Program-made: the position numbers and the translations under genes
Source of the DNA: Clostridia bacterium
GTDB taxonomy: Bacteria; Bacillota; Clostridia; Christensenellales; Aristaeellaceae
NCBI GenBank assembly: GCA_017512985.1
Contig: JAFWEJ010000003.1
Span: 186,001 to 250,000, forward strand
Direction: 5' to 3'
Length of the DNA stretch: 64,000 bases
In this document: one piece after another, positions 15,813 to 24,877 of the stretch
How the letters are laid out: each line of letters opens with the position of its first letter
Numbering within the stretch: position 1 is the stretch's first letter
The notes under the pieces: model-generated
What the model saw: only the letters and a program-made list of their open reading frames with translations
Told to the model about the DNA's origin: nothing
Database searches by the model: none

Positions 15813-15905
15813 TGAAGAAATGATGCGAACATGATCCTTTTCTTTCCCTTTTTCTGTTCACATCTATGTTATTGATGAAGGGCAATCCGCATATATCATA
15901 GCTGC

Positions 15906-15939
15906 AAAAAACCTGTGGAGATTAATCCACAGGATTTTT
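15906..15939. terminator. Bidirectional terminator between DUF5684 gene and tRNA-Leu
   Basis: CCTGTGG (15912-15918) and CCACAGG (15927-15933) form the stem; ATTTTTG follows on the plus strand and TTTTTTG on the minus strand. Confidence 0.8.
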
Positions 15940-15942
15940 GAG

Positions 15943-16025
15943 TGCCGAAGGCGGGACTTGAACCCGCACGCTTTTAAGGGCACCGGATTTTGAGTCCGTC
16001 GCGTCTGCCATTCCGCCACTTCGGC
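15943..16025 (-). tRNA. tRNA-Leu (anticodon CAA)
   Basis: An 83-nt class II tRNA. On the minus strand it begins GCCGAAG and ends CTTCGGC plus discriminator A (7-bp acceptor stem). The anticodon loop is CTCAAAA, giving CAA for UUG codons; a long variable arm (around TGCCCTTAAAAGCGTG) and the T-arm GCGGGTTCAAGTCCCGC are present. CCA is not encoded. Confidence 0.95.
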
Positions 16026-16034
16026 ATCGGGGGG

Positions 16035-16063
16035 ATTATAGCATAATCCCCTTTTGTTTGCAA
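16035..16063 (-). promoter_or_regulatory. Promoter of tRNA-Leu
   Basis: Minus strand TTGCAA (16058-16063), 17-bp spacer, TATAAT (16035-16040), 9 bp before the tRNA. The -10 lies in a 9-bp inverted repeat GGGGATTAT/ATAATCCCC. Confidence 0.8.
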
Positions 16064-16070
16064 TGAATGC

Positions 16071-18239
16071 CTATGCTTTGAGCGTGAAGCGATGTGTGAG
16101 CAGCAGGTGATCGGCACAGCCGACGGACAGCTCGAAGTCTCCGGGTTCGGAGATTTCCTTGCAGTTGAAATCCCAGAACCGCAGCTGCTTCTCTGTAACG
16201 GTGAAAACGACGTCCTTCTTTTCACCGGGTTCCAGGCTGATCTTTTTGTAGTCGATCAGCTGCTGGACCGGCCGGACCACAGACGCCACCAGGTCGCGCA
16301 TATACAGCTGGACGGCTTCCTTTCCGGGGCGGTCACCGGTATTGCGGACTGTAACGGTCACTGTCAGACTGCCGTTTTTTGTGATGGATTGTTTGTCCAG
16401 GGTCAGCTTCTCATAGCTGAAGCTGGTATAGCTCAGTCCGTAACCGAAGGAATACAGCGGCAGGTTCGGCGAATCCAGATAGGAGCTGCTGAAGGGGAAC
16501 ACGCCGGTGTCCGGCTGAGGCTTCGGCCGGCCGGTGTTCGTGCGGTTATAGGGCATCGGATACTGCCCGGTTGTCCGCGGCAGGCCCGCCGAAAGCTTTC
16601 CGCAGGGATTGGCGTCTCCCCAGAGCAGCCGTGCCAGGGCATGCCCGGCTTCCGTGCCCGGATACCACATCTCCAGTATCGCAGGAGCGATCTTCTCCAG
16701 TTCCGTCAGGACCAGGGGCCTGCCGTTGAACAGCACGACCGCCGTATTCGGGTTCGCCCGGATGACCGCTTCCGCCAGGGCCAGCTGGGGTCCGGGAAGC
16801 GTCACTTCCGTCCGGCTGCGGCCTTCCCCGCTGTCATTCTCCGGTTCTCCCAGGCAGAGCACCACCGCCTCCGCGCTGCGCGCAGCTTTCGCGGCCGCGG
16901 CAATTCCGTCGGTATCCGTATCTCCCAGTTCCGCGCCGCAGCCCCGGGCAATGACCAGCTCCAGGTCCGGCATCCGGTCCCGGATTCCTTCCGGCAGCGT
17001 AACGGTATATGCTTCCGCGCCCGGCCGGCTCCAGAAGCCGTTCAGGCGTTTCTCCTCCGCGAAGGGGCCGATCAGGGCCAGATTGCGAATATTTTGCTTC
17101 AGCGGCAGGATCCCTTCGTTCTTCAGCAGGACGGCGGATTCCTCCTCGGCCCGCCGGGCGATCTCCCGGTGCGCCGGGCAGAGGTTCAGGCGTTTTTCCG
17201 CTTCCTCGTCCGCTCCGTGATAGGGGTTTTCAAACAGGCCCAGGTCGTTCTTCAGCTCCAGCACCCGCATCACGGCGTCGTCCAGCGCTTTTTCAGGGAT
17301 CCGGCCCTCGCGGACCAGGTCCGCCAGGTGCTGGTAATAAACGCCTTTCACCATATCGATATCGCAGCTGGCTTCCATCGCCAGGCATGCGGCTTCCTTC
17401 ATGTCCGCCGCCACGCCGTGGGTCACCAGTTCGCCGACCGCGTCGTAATCGCTGATCACCACGCCGTCGAAGCCCCATTCATCCCGGAGCACGGTATTCA
17501 TCAGCCACTTGTTGGCAACGGAGGGGATGCCGTTCAGCGCGTTGAACGACGGCATGACCAGCCGGGCGCCCGCGTCAACGCATGCCTTGTACGCGGGCAG
17601 GTAGCTTTCCCGAAGCGCCCGTTCCGAGATCTCAACCGCGTTGTAATCCCGGCCCGCTTCCCCAGCGCCGTAGGCGGCGTAGTGCTTGACGCAGCAGGCG
17701 ATGTTATCCGGGTCGGAAAGATCGTCTCCCTGGGTAGCCCGCACCAGCGCCGCGCCCATCCGGCCGTTGATCAGCGGCTCTTCCGAACTGGTTTCCAGGA
17801 TCCGGCCCCATCGAGCGTCCCGGGCGGTATCGACCATCGGGTTGAACGTCACATGCACGCCGGCGGCGGCCGCTTCCCGGCGCGCCATCCCGGCGCATTC
17901 CGCCAGCAGGTCATCGTCAAAACTGCAGCCCATCGCCAGCGGGATCGGATAGGTGGTTTTCATGCCGTGGATCACGTCCACCATCAGCAGCAGCGGAATC
18001 CGGTTCCGGTCCGCCGCCAGGTGCATGTCCTGCAGCTGCCTGGCCTGCTTTGCGTTCTCAAAGGTAAGCACGCTGCCCATCACCCGGTTCAGCGCGTCCG
18101 CGGGCAGGGGCTGTCCTTCCGGTCCGGTAATCTCCGCGTCCACACGGATAAACTGCCCGGCATTGCACTGGGTGAGCTGGCCGGCCTTTTCCTCCAGGGT
18201 CATTCCGTCCAGCAGGGCCTTCAACGCTTCTTTTGTCAT
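16071..18239 (-). CDS. Glycoside hydrolase family 3 beta-glucosidase, cytoplasmic
   Basis: Likely cleaves terminal beta-linked glucose (or xylose) from imported oligosaccharides. The 722 residues comprise the GH3 N-terminal barrel (KHYAAYGAGEAGRDYN substrate site; nucleophile Asp264 in VISDYD), the alpha/beta sandwich (LIGPFA near residue 390, GRPLVLTE) and a C-terminal fibronectin-III-like domain (VRNTGDRPGKEAVQLY). There is no signal peptide, so it acts inside the cell. It is the last gene of the ylbF-mltG-U32-vanW operon, 17 bp after vanW, an unusual place for a sugar-degrading enzyme. Exact glycan not predictable. Confidence 0.9.
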   Translation of the reverse strand: MTKEALKALLDGMTLEEKAGQLTQCNAGQFIRVDAEITGPEGQPLPADALNRVMGSVLTFENAKQARQLQDMHLAADRNRIPLLLMVDVIHGMKTTYPIPLAMGCSFDDDLLAECAGMARREAAAAGVHVTFNPMVDTARDARWGRILETSSEEPLINGRMGAALVRATQGDDLSDPDNIACCVKHYAAYGAGEAGRDYNAVEISERALRESYLPAYKACVDAGARLVMPSFNALNGIPSVANKWLMNTVLRDEWGFDGVVISDYDAVGELVTHGVAADMKEAACLAMEASCDIDMVKGVYYQHLADLVREGRIPEKALDDAVMRVLELKNDLGLFENPYHGADEEAEKRLNLCPAHREIARRAEEESAVLLKNEGILPLKQNIRNLALIGPFAEEKRLNGFWSRPGAEAYTVTLPEGIRDRMPDLELVIARGCGAELGDTDTDGIAAAAKAARSAEAVVLCLGEPENDSGEGRSRTEVTLPGPQLALAEAVIRANPNTAVVLFNGRPLVLTELEKIAPAILEMWYPGTEAGHALARLLWGDANPCGKLSAGLPRTTGQYPMPYNRTNTGRPKPQPDTGVFPFSSSYLDSPNLPLYSFGYGLSYTSFSYEKLTLDKQSITKNGSLTVTVTVRNTGDRPGKEAVQLYMRDLVASVVRPVQQLIDYKKISLEPGEKKDVVFTVTEKQLRFWDFNCKEISEPGDFELSVGCADHLLLTHRFTLKA

Positions 18240-18256
18240 AACTGCATATTCCCTTT

Positions 18257-20023
18257 TCAGTTCGGGTTGTATTCGACGGTCTCCTGGTAGGCTTTGTAGG
18301 TGGTTGTAAACAGCAGCTCCCGTTTCGTCACCCGGTTGCCGTTGTACCAGACCTTCCAGGTATTCACGACATAGCCCTTCCGGCCGGACACGGTCTTCTT
18401 TGTCTCGCCGGGGGCAAGGTCCGTGTTGACCACATAATTGATACCTTCCGGCTGGGGAATCGTCCGGACCAGTTCGCTCTCCAGGTCGATCTTCACGCCC
18501 GGTCCCAGGCTCATGCCGTAGATGTTCACCGTCACCTGGCGGTTTTTGTAGCCTGCGACGATAAAGACCGGCTGGTTCGTGTTGTTCCTGAACTTCATGT
18601 CCAGCCCCGGCCAGTTGACGGTGGCGTCAAAGCCTTTCTCAATGTAGCTGGACGGCCAGGCATGCGGATTGCGCTCCAGGATTTCCAGGTCCGCCCGCAC
18701 CGCGGCGTTGAACAGCGTGGAACTGGTCTGGCAGACGCCGCCGCCGACCTCGTCCCTGCTCTGTCCGCCGGCAATCGCGGGTGCTTCCTTATATCCCTTG
18801 GCGGTTGTCCGCTCTCCCGTCGTGCCGTTGAAGGAAAAAATTTCACCGGGCAGCACCGTCTTGCCGTTGATTGCTTTTGCACTGAGCTCAATATTGGCGT
18901 TGCGGTTCTTGTTGTTTGTGGTCTGGGTCGTGTAGGCGGAGATCAGGCCGAAGCTGTTCATCAGCTCGGCTTTGGTAATCTCGGCGATGATCTTTTCCGG
19001 AACGACCCATATTTCCTTCTGCGTCACCCCGCTGTCTAGGACTTCCGTCAGCTGGCTGTACAGCATATCCGGATCGATCCGCGCGCCCGGCCTGTCCTCG
19101 GTGAAGGTGAAGGTTTTCGTGTTGAAATTAAAGGACTGCACCATGCTGTTGACCGGATCGCGGTCCACATAGTTCACAATGCCGTCTGTCAGGTTTCGCA
19201 GCGCTTCGTGGTCGTAATCCTGTACCGTGGCATAGGTCAGCGGATGCGGATCGCTGCCGCTGACCCTTTCCGACAGGACGCGGACGCGTTCCTGGAACGG
19301 TGTCAGGTCGCCGGCGCCGAGGCTGGCGGTATTGCTCCGGCCGGCTGCCCAGGCACGTTCCACGATTTCCTCTGTGTTCCGGGACACCGGTACGCGTTCG
19401 CTGTTCACATGCCAGCTTTCGTTGCCGACGGTCACGATGATGTCAAACGCCCGGTCCTGGTCCTGGTGGATCGCCGAAACCGCGCGCACGGCTTCCTCCC
19501 GGGTCATGCCGTCCACCTGAACGTTGTCGATAAAGGTGCCCGGATAAATCCGGTCCGTGAACATCGCCCGGCGTTCCAGGCCGAAGTTCTCCGCCCGCTG
19601 GCTGTCAAAGCTGATCAGGTTGCCGTTCACCAGGGCCAGGTTTGGCAGGAACTTGTAGCGGAGCCCCGTCAGCTGCGGAATCACGGCGATCCCCATCGCC
19701 GCGAGCAGCAGCAGGCAGACCGCGATGACCGCCGCCCAGGCGCCGCGGTTATAGGTTTTCTTTTTATACTTCGGCCGGGCGTTCCTGGCCGGAGCCGGGG
19801 ATTCAAAACGGTCAAAATCGTCAAAAAGCGAGGAGGGCGCGCCGAGTCCGTCGTCCTTCTCATTGGAGGCGAAATAACGTTTTTTCTTTGCTTCCTCCGC
19901 TGTCCGGCGGTCATACTCGTCCCGCGCCTTCAGGCCCTTATCCCGTCCCAGCGGCTGTTTCCCCGGCAGCGAGATCAGGTCGTCTTCGCCTTCGTACAGG
20001 TCATACCGTTTCAGTTTCGCCAT
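18257..20023 (-). CDS. VanW family membrane-anchored protein
   Basis: Belongs to the VanW/YoaR group; the function is unknown although one member occurs in vancomycin-resistance clusters. The 588 residues begin with a charged cytoplasmic stretch (1-100), one transmembrane helix (about 105-128, WAAVIAVCLLLLAAMGIAVI), then an extracytoplasmic region with a putative peptidoglycan-binding/YkuD-like section and the VanW core (PGEIFSFNGTTGERT, GGGVCQTSSTLFNAA) and a G5-like C-terminal part. Located one base after the U32 peptidase gene and near mltG, which supports a cell-envelope role. It should not be read as a resistance gene. Confidence 0.87.
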   Translation of the reverse strand: MAKLKRYDLYEGEDDLISLPGKQPLGRDKGLKARDEYDRRTAEEAKKKRYFASNEKDDGLGAPSSLFDDFDRFESPAPARNARPKYKKKTYNRGAWAAVIAVCLLLLAAMGIAVIPQLTGLRYKFLPNLALVNGNLISFDSQRAENFGLERRAMFTDRIYPGTFIDNVQVDGMTREEAVRAVSAIHQDQDRAFDIIVTVGNESWHVNSERVPVSRNTEEIVERAWAAGRSNTASLGAGDLTPFQERVRVLSERVSGSDPHPLTYATVQDYDHEALRNLTDGIVNYVDRDPVNSMVQSFNFNTKTFTFTEDRPGARIDPDMLYSQLTEVLDSGVTQKEIWVVPEKIIAEITKAELMNSFGLISAYTTQTTNNKNRNANIELSAKAINGKTVLPGEIFSFNGTTGERTTAKGYKEAPAIAGGQSRDEVGGGVCQTSSTLFNAAVRADLEILERNPHAWPSSYIEKGFDATVNWPGLDMKFRNNTNQPVFIVAGYKNRQVTVNIYGMSLGPGVKIDLESELVRTIPQPEGINYVVNTDLAPGETKKTVSGRKGYVVNTWKVWYNGNRVTKRELLFTTTYKAYQETVEYNPN

Positions 20024-20024
20024 C

Positions 20025-21275
20025 TCAGCCTTCCTTGTCCTTTTGCTCTGTCCGGTGGTTGCGCACCGGTCCGCGCAGCATATCCCCGCGGCGGCTGCCC
20101 GGCAGTTCCATCCGGATGGTCTCCCCGGCGATGCCGAGGGTGTCCAGCGTCTCTCCCGTCTTCTCCCGGATGAAAGGCTTTGCCGTAATCTTCCGCACGC
20201 CTTCCGGGGTCATCAGCTCCAGCTCGTCCCCGGCAAAGAAACGGTTTTTCAGGAGCAGCCGGGCATATCCGTCCCGGCCGGAGTCTTCCAGCACGCGGGC
20301 GGTGTATTCCCGGCTCTGCCAGAAGCCTTCCGCCTCCCCGGGCGTTTCCGGATCTCCCTGCAGGAAACCCGTGTCGCTCAGCCGGTGGCTGGCGCACTGC
20401 AGTTCCTCCGCCAGCTCCGGCAGTTTCTCCTCAAACTGTTCCCGCCCCTGTGCCAGCAGGCCGAGCGCCCGGCGGTAGGCGCCGGTCACCACGGCGACGT
20501 AATACTCCGTCTTCATCCGGCCTTCGATTTTCAGGCTGGATACGCCCGCTTCGCACAGGTCCGCCAGCAGCGGCATCAGGCACAGGTCCCGGGCGGAAAA
20601 AAGATAGGTCCCCCGCCCGTCCTCCGCGACCGGCATATACTCGCCCGGCCGTTTTTCTTCCATCACGGCATACTGCCAGCGGCAGGGCTGCGCGCATTCT
20701 CCCCGGTTTCCGCTGCGTCCCGTCAGGTAAGCCGAAAGCATGCACCGGCCCGAATAGGCCATGCAGCTCGCGCCGTGCACAAATGTCTCCAGCTGGATCC
20801 CGTCCCCGATCGCTTTCCGCAGCGCGCGGATCCGGTCCAGGCTCATCTCCCGCGCCAGGATCACCCGCTCGCACCCGAGCTGTTTATACAATTCCACGGC
20901 GGCCGCGTTCACGGTATTCGCCTGCGTACTGACATGGATGTTCAGCTGCGGCACCTTCCTGCGCAGCGTCACGATCGCGCCGGGGTCTGCCACAATCGCC
21001 GCGTCCGCGCCCAGCTCCGCAGCCAGCCCGGCGGCCGCGGCAAAATCATCCAGTTCGTCGTCGAAGGGATAGCTGTTCATGGTCACATAGAACTTCTTCC
21101 CGGCGCTGTGGGCAAGCGCAACCGCCTCCTGCAGCTCATCCGGGCCGAAGTTCCCCGCAAAGGCCCGCAGGCCGAAGCGCTTCATCCCTCCGTAGACCGC
21201 GTCCGCTCCGAAATGCAGCGCGGCGCGGAGCGCGTCCATGTTTCCGGCAGGTGAAAGCAGTTCGGGGATCCTCAT
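20025..21275 (-). CDS. Peptidase U32 family protein (TrhP/RlhA-like)
   Basis: U32 proteins are annotated as peptidases, but characterised members (TrhP, RlhA) are needed for RNA hydroxylation. The 416-residue protein opens with ELLSPAGNMDALRAALHFGA and carries the signature ETFVHGASCMAYSGRCMLSA followed by CAQPCRW, which supplies conserved cysteines probably binding an Fe-S cluster. Length fits the TrhP/YhbU range. Start overlaps the mltG stop by one base. Substrate assignment (tRNA U34) is inference from family. Confidence 0.88.
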   Translation of the reverse strand: MRIPELLSPAGNMDALRAALHFGADAVYGGMKRFGLRAFAGNFGPDELQEAVALAHSAGKKFYVTMNSYPFDDELDDFAAAAGLAAELGADAAIVADPGAIVTLRRKVPQLNIHVSTQANTVNAAAVELYKQLGCERVILAREMSLDRIRALRKAIGDGIQLETFVHGASCMAYSGRCMLSAYLTGRSGNRGECAQPCRWQYAVMEEKRPGEYMPVAEDGRGTYLFSARDLCLMPLLADLCEAGVSSLKIEGRMKTEYYVAVVTGAYRRALGLLAQGREQFEEKLPELAEELQCASHRLSDTGFLQGDPETPGEAEGFWQSREYTARVLEDSGRDGYARLLLKNRFFAGDELELMTPEGVRKITAKPFIREKTGETLDTLGIAGETIRMELPGSRRGDMLRGPVRNHRTEQKDKEG

Positions 21276-22456
21276 CAGCGGATCCCCCTGTCTTCGTCAT
21301 ACTTCTGCCAGTAAGGCGCATAGCTTTCCACCGCGCGCCGGTGCTGGTCCAGCGTCTTGGAGAAATACAGCTCCCCGCTCTCCGGTTCCTTGGCGCAGAA
21401 GTACAGGTATTTTTCCCTGAGATATGTATCGTCCGGATACAGCGCGGCGTTGATCGCCGCCTGGGAGGGATTGCAGATCGGCCCCAGCGGCAGGCCTGTC
21501 ACCTGGTAAGTGTTGTAGGGGCTGCTGACCGAAAGGTCTTTGTCGGCCAGCGCCATCTTCCGGACTCCGGTGACATAGTGGACCGTCACGTCGCTTTCCA
21601 GCTTCATGCCTTCCTTCAGTCGGTTGTGGAACACGGCGCTCACGCGGGCGAAATCGCTTTCCTTTGCTTCCTTCTCAATCATGCTGGCCAGGGTCAGCAC
21701 CTGGTCCATGGTCATGCCGAGTTCCTCCGCCCGCTCCTGGTTCTCCACCGTGAAGACCGTCTCCGTCTGGCTCAGCAGCTTCCGGATGATGTCGTCTTCT
21801 GTCGCGGTCACGTATACCTCATAGGTGTTCGGGGACAGGTAGCCTTCCAGCACGTATTTCCGTTCTCCCGCCCTTCCGGAGGCCAGCACGTCTTCGATAT
21901 AGTAGTACTCCCGGTACGACTTCCCGTCGCGGCAGGCCGCCAGGAATTTGTCCGCGCTTTCCCAGACGCCGTTCTTGACCATCCGCGCCGCGAAATCCTC
22001 CACTGTCTCGCCCGGAATCAGGGTGATGTTCCGGACCAGCGGGTTGCCGTCGCCGGTGGTCAGCAGATCCGCGATCTGCGTCATGGTCATGTCTTTGCGG
22101 ATCGTGTAGGAACCGACCTGGATCTTCTGGCTCATGCCCGCGAAGTCGCAGTAGTATTTGAACACGCTCCGGCTCCGGATCAGCCCGGCGTTCTCCAGGT
22201 TCGTCGCAACCCGGTTCAGGCTCTCCCCGCTGTTGATCTCAAAGGAATATTCCTGCGCGTCCTCCTGGTCCACAGGCGCAAGGAAACGGCCGTACAGTTT
22301 CCCCCATACGGTCATTCCGATGCCGATCACCAGCACAAGCACGGTCAGTCCCACCAGGATCGGACGGAGGATGTGCCACAATCCGCTGTACCAGTAGAAT
22401 CCGTACTCGCGCTCGTCCCGCATGCTGCGGTAGGTATATCTCTTTTCTTTGCTCAA
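21275..22456 (-). CDS. mltG: Endolytic murein transglycosylase MltG
   Basis: Cuts nascent peptidoglycan glycan strands at the membrane. The 393 residues have a short cytoplasmic part, one transmembrane helix (about 28-52, PILVGLTVLVLVIGIGMTVW), a LysM-like region (ESLNRVATNLENAGLI) and the YceG catalytic domain with the predicted catalytic Glu in LEGYLSPNTYEV, then SMIEKEAK and PYNTYQVTGLPLGPICNP. It lies 3 bp after ylbF and overlaps the U32 gene by one base, matching the frequent mltG-U32 pairing in Clostridia. Confidence 0.93.
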   Translation of the reverse strand: MSKEKRYTYRSMRDEREYGFYWYSGLWHILRPILVGLTVLVLVIGIGMTVWGKLYGRFLAPVDQEDAQEYSFEINSGESLNRVATNLENAGLIRSRSVFKYYCDFAGMSQKIQVGSYTIRKDMTMTQIADLLTTGDGNPLVRNITLIPGETVEDFAARMVKNGVWESADKFLAACRDGKSYREYYYIEDVLASGRAGERKYVLEGYLSPNTYEVYVTATEDDIIRKLLSQTETVFTVENQERAEELGMTMDQVLTLASMIEKEAKESDFARVSAVFHNRLKEGMKLESDVTVHYVTGVRKMALADKDLSVSSPYNTYQVTGLPLGPICNPSQAAINAALYPDDTYLREKYLYFCAKEPESGELYFSKTLDQHRRAVESYAPYWQKYDEDRGIR

Positions 22457-22459
22457 TGC

Positions 22460-22810
22460 TTAACCCTCGATCCTCGGCATGGCGATATCGAGATCCGCCG
22501 CTTCAGTCACGATTTTGAAGATATCGGACAGGGCCTGCTGAAGCTGCATCTCGGAGAGCAGGAACTGGCTGACTTCCGGCTTGGAAAACAGCAGGGTCGA
22601 AATGCCGGAGAAACGCTGCATATCTTCATCTTCTGCCGTCCTTCCGCTCATGGCGGACATCTGGATCGTCATCTGCAGCTTCCGGTATTCGCGGATCAGC
22701 GCGGCGGTGGTCTCATCCGACATGACGGTTTCCTTGAGCTCGTGGTATCTCCGGTATTCATCGCTGTCGCGGATGTCCTGCGCCAGACGGTAAGTGGATG
22801 AGTAATCCAT
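22460..22810 (-). CDS. YlbF family regulator
   Basis: A 116-residue helical protein of the YlbF/YmcA group. In Bacillus subtilis these form a complex with YaaT that modulates RNase Y processing. The protein is rich in predicted amphipathic helices (RLAQDIRDSDEYRRYHELKE, LIREYRKLQM) and ends in the typical ISTLLFSKPEVSQFLLSE stretch. It is the first gene of the operon leading to mltG and is divergently unrelated to but next to RNase J, suggestive of a link to RNA turnover. GGAGGAAA precedes the ATG. Confidence 0.82.
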   Translation of the reverse strand: MDYSSTYRLAQDIRDSDEYRRYHELKETVMSDETTAALIREYRKLQMTIQMSAMSGRTAEDEDMQRFSGISTLLFSKPEVSQFLLSEMQLQQALSDIFKIVTEAADLDIAMPRIEG

Positions 22811-22836
22811 CGCTTTTCCTCCTCTGCAGATATTAA

Positions 22837-22873
22837 ACGGCCAGGAGAATCATCTGCTTCCTCTCCTGACCGT
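22837..22873. terminator. Strong hairpin downstream of RNase J gene
   Basis: ACGGCCAGGAGA (22837-22848) and TCTCCTGACCGT (22862-22873) form a 12-bp stem with one G-T type mismatch, followed on the minus strand by TTTAATAT. It probably ends rnj transcription, but it also begins right at the predicted start point of the ylbF operon, so that mRNA may carry a 5' stem-loop. Confidence 0.6.
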
Positions 22874-22874
22874 T

Positions 22875-22903
22875 ATTATATCCAATTCTGCCGCAAAGCG
22901 CAA
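22875..22903 (-). promoter_or_regulatory. Promoter of ylbF-mltG-U32-vanW-GH3 operon
   Basis: Minus strand TTGCGC (22898-22903), 17-bp spacer, TATAAT (22875-22880), in the gap after rnj. Confidence 0.65.
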
Positions 22904-22924
22904 TGAAGCGCCCCGGCGCGGTGA

Positions 22925-24601
22925 TCAGACGTCCAGGATGATCGGGAGGATCATCGGGTTCCGTTTGATCTTGTCAAAGATGAAGCGGTGCACTTCATCC
23001 TTGATCGTGTTCTTCAGCTCAGGCCAGTTTTCGCCGTCCAGGCTGTTGTTTGCGAGGATTTCCCGCACCAGCTCCTGGGTGCTGTCGATGATGTCCTCAT
23101 TCTCCTTCACATAGATGAAGCCGCGGGAAACGATGTCCGGCCCGGAGACCAGCTTCTGCTCGTCCCGGTCGATCGCCAGCACGACGATCAGCAGGCCGTC
23201 CTGGCTCAGGTGTTTCCGGTCCCTCAGGACCACGTTCCCGACATCGCCGACGCCCAGGCCGTCCACCAGCACGCCGCCCACCGGCACCTGCTCGCCCAGC
23301 GCAAGCACGTCCTGGTTCATCTCGATCACCTGGCCCAGCTCGGGAATCACAATATTCTGGCTGGGAATGCCCATGGATTCCGCCAGGATGGCGTGCTGCC
23401 ACATCATGCGGTATTCGCCGTGCACGGGGATGAAATACTTCGGCCGGACCAGCGCATGCATGAGTTTGATTTCCTCCTGGCAGGCATGGCCGGAAACGTG
23501 CACTTCCGCCATGGCGCTGTAGATCACCTGTGCGCCGAGGCGGTACAGCTGGTTGATCACGCGGGAGATAAACTTCTCATTGCCCGGGATCGGCGTGGAG
23601 GAGATGATCACCATGTCGCTCTGGCGGATCTGCATCTTGCGGTGCTCCGCGTAGGCCATGCGGGTCAGGCCGGCCATCGGCTCGCCCTGGCTGCCGGTGG
23701 TCAGGACCAGCACTTCGTTGTCCGGATAATCGTCCAGCACGTCCATGTCGATCAGCCAGCCTTCGGGGATCCGCAGCTCGCCGATGCTCATCGCCACGCG
23801 GCTGACGTTCACCATGCTCCGGCCGATGAAGCAGATCCGGCGTCCGTACCGGATCGCATTGTCAATGATCATCTGCATCCGGTGGATGTTGCTGGCGAAC
23901 ATTGCCACAATTACGCGGCCCGCCGCCTGGGCAAACAGGTTCTCAAAGGTCTCGCCGACCTTCAGCTCGCTCATGGTATAGCCGGGGCGTTCCACGTTGG
24001 TGGATTCGCACAGCATCGCCAGCACGCCCTGTTCGCCGTAACGGGCAAAAGTCTGCAGGTCCGTGACCTGTCCATCGATCGGCGTATAGTCCACCTTGAA
24101 GTCGCCGCTGCAGATCACCGTGCCGGCCGGGCAGGTGATCGCGATGGCGCACGCGCCGGCGATGGAATGGCTCACATGGATGAACTGGCAGGTGAACTGT
24201 CCCAGCTGGACCGTGTCCCTGGGCTGGATCACATGCATGGGAATGCCTTCCACCCGGTATTCTTTCAGCTTCAGGTCCACCAGCGCCAGCGTCAGCTTGG
24301 TGCCGTAGATATGTGCAGGCGCCTGCTTCAGGATATAAGGCGTGGCGCCGATATGGTCTTCATGTCCGTGGGTAAAGAGATAACCGCGGATGTGATCCTT
24401 CTTTCCGAGCAGGTAGGTAATGTCCGGGATCACAAGGTCCACTCCCAGCATGTCTTCCTTCGGGAAAACGCTGCCGCAGTCCACCACGATGATGTCGTCT
24501 TCGTATTCAAAAACATACATGTTCTTGCCGATCTCATCCACACCGCCGAGGGACACGATCCGCAGCCTGCTGGCTTTCGTTTCTTTGCTCTTCGCGCTCA
24601 C
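22925..24601 (-). CDS. rnj: Ribonuclease J
   Basis: Metallo-beta-lactamase/beta-CASP nuclease with 5'-3' exonuclease and endonuclease activity in mRNA decay and rRNA maturation. The 558-residue product has the zinc motif HGHEDH (H78, H80, D82, H83), the beta-CASP stretch (VIVAMFASNIHRMQ), SGHACQEEIK and HGEYRM, then the C-terminal domain. GTG at 24601 is chosen because AAAGGAGG lies 7 nt upstream and it gives the usual ~555 residues; the longer reading adds an unrelated N-terminus overlapping the promoter. Confidence 0.93.
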   Translation of the reverse strand: MSAKSKETKASRLRIVSLGGVDEIGKNMYVFEYEDDIIVVDCGSVFPKEDMLGVDLVIPDITYLLGKKDHIRGYLFTHGHEDHIGATPYILKQAPAHIYGTKLTLALVDLKLKEYRVEGIPMHVIQPRDTVQLGQFTCQFIHVSHSIAGACAIAITCPAGTVICSGDFKVDYTPIDGQVTDLQTFARYGEQGVLAMLCESTNVERPGYTMSELKVGETFENLFAQAAGRVIVAMFASNIHRMQMIIDNAIRYGRRICFIGRSMVNVSRVAMSIGELRIPEGWLIDMDVLDDYPDNEVLVLTTGSQGEPMAGLTRMAYAEHRKMQIRQSDMVIISSTPIPGNEKFISRVINQLYRLGAQVIYSAMAEVHVSGHACQEEIKLMHALVRPKYFIPVHGEYRMMWQHAILAESMGIPSQNIVIPELGQVIEMNQDVLALGEQVPVGGVLVDGLGVGDVGNVVLRDRKHLSQDGLLIVVLAIDRDEQKLVSGPDIVSRGFIYVKENEDIIDSTQELVREILANNSLDGENWPELKNTIKDEVHRFIFDKIKRNPMILPIILDV

Positions 24602-24712
24602 AGTGAACCTCCTTTCGTACGTACAAATATTCGATATTTTCACAAGAACACAACGGGCATACGATGGCCCTGTGTTTTGCGGGGGCGCTGTATGAAACTC
24701 ATACTTGAGTAC

Positions 24713-24721
24713 AGTATAACA
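24713..24721 (-). promoter_or_regulatory. Extended -10 promoter of RNase J gene
   Basis: Minus strand TGTTATACT (24713-24721) is an extended -10; no good -35 is visible. It leaves a leader of about 105 nt before the GTG. Confidence 0.45.
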
Positions 24722-24816
24722 CAAATTTTGGAAATTCGCTACCCCTTATCGATCAAAATGTCCAGCGATTTTGTTTTTCTTTTGGATCATCGTATACAAT
24801 CCGTCCGGGCACAGGA

Positions 24817-24840
24817 AAAGGCTGCCGTTTCCCGGCAGCC
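24817..24840 (-). terminator. Terminator after glyA
   Basis: On the minus strand GGCTGCCG, loop GGAAA, CGGCAGCC, then TTTTCC. Stem positions are 24820-24827 and 24833-24840. Confidence 0.7.
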
Positions 24841-24877
24841 TGAACGCTTGACACTGCTCAATAATTGCTTTCGCGGA

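Noticed and set aside
18257-20023. Vancomycin-resistance function for the VanW-family gene
   Set aside because: No vanA/vanH/vanX/vanS/vanR genes are nearby; the protein sits in a cell-envelope housekeeping operon.
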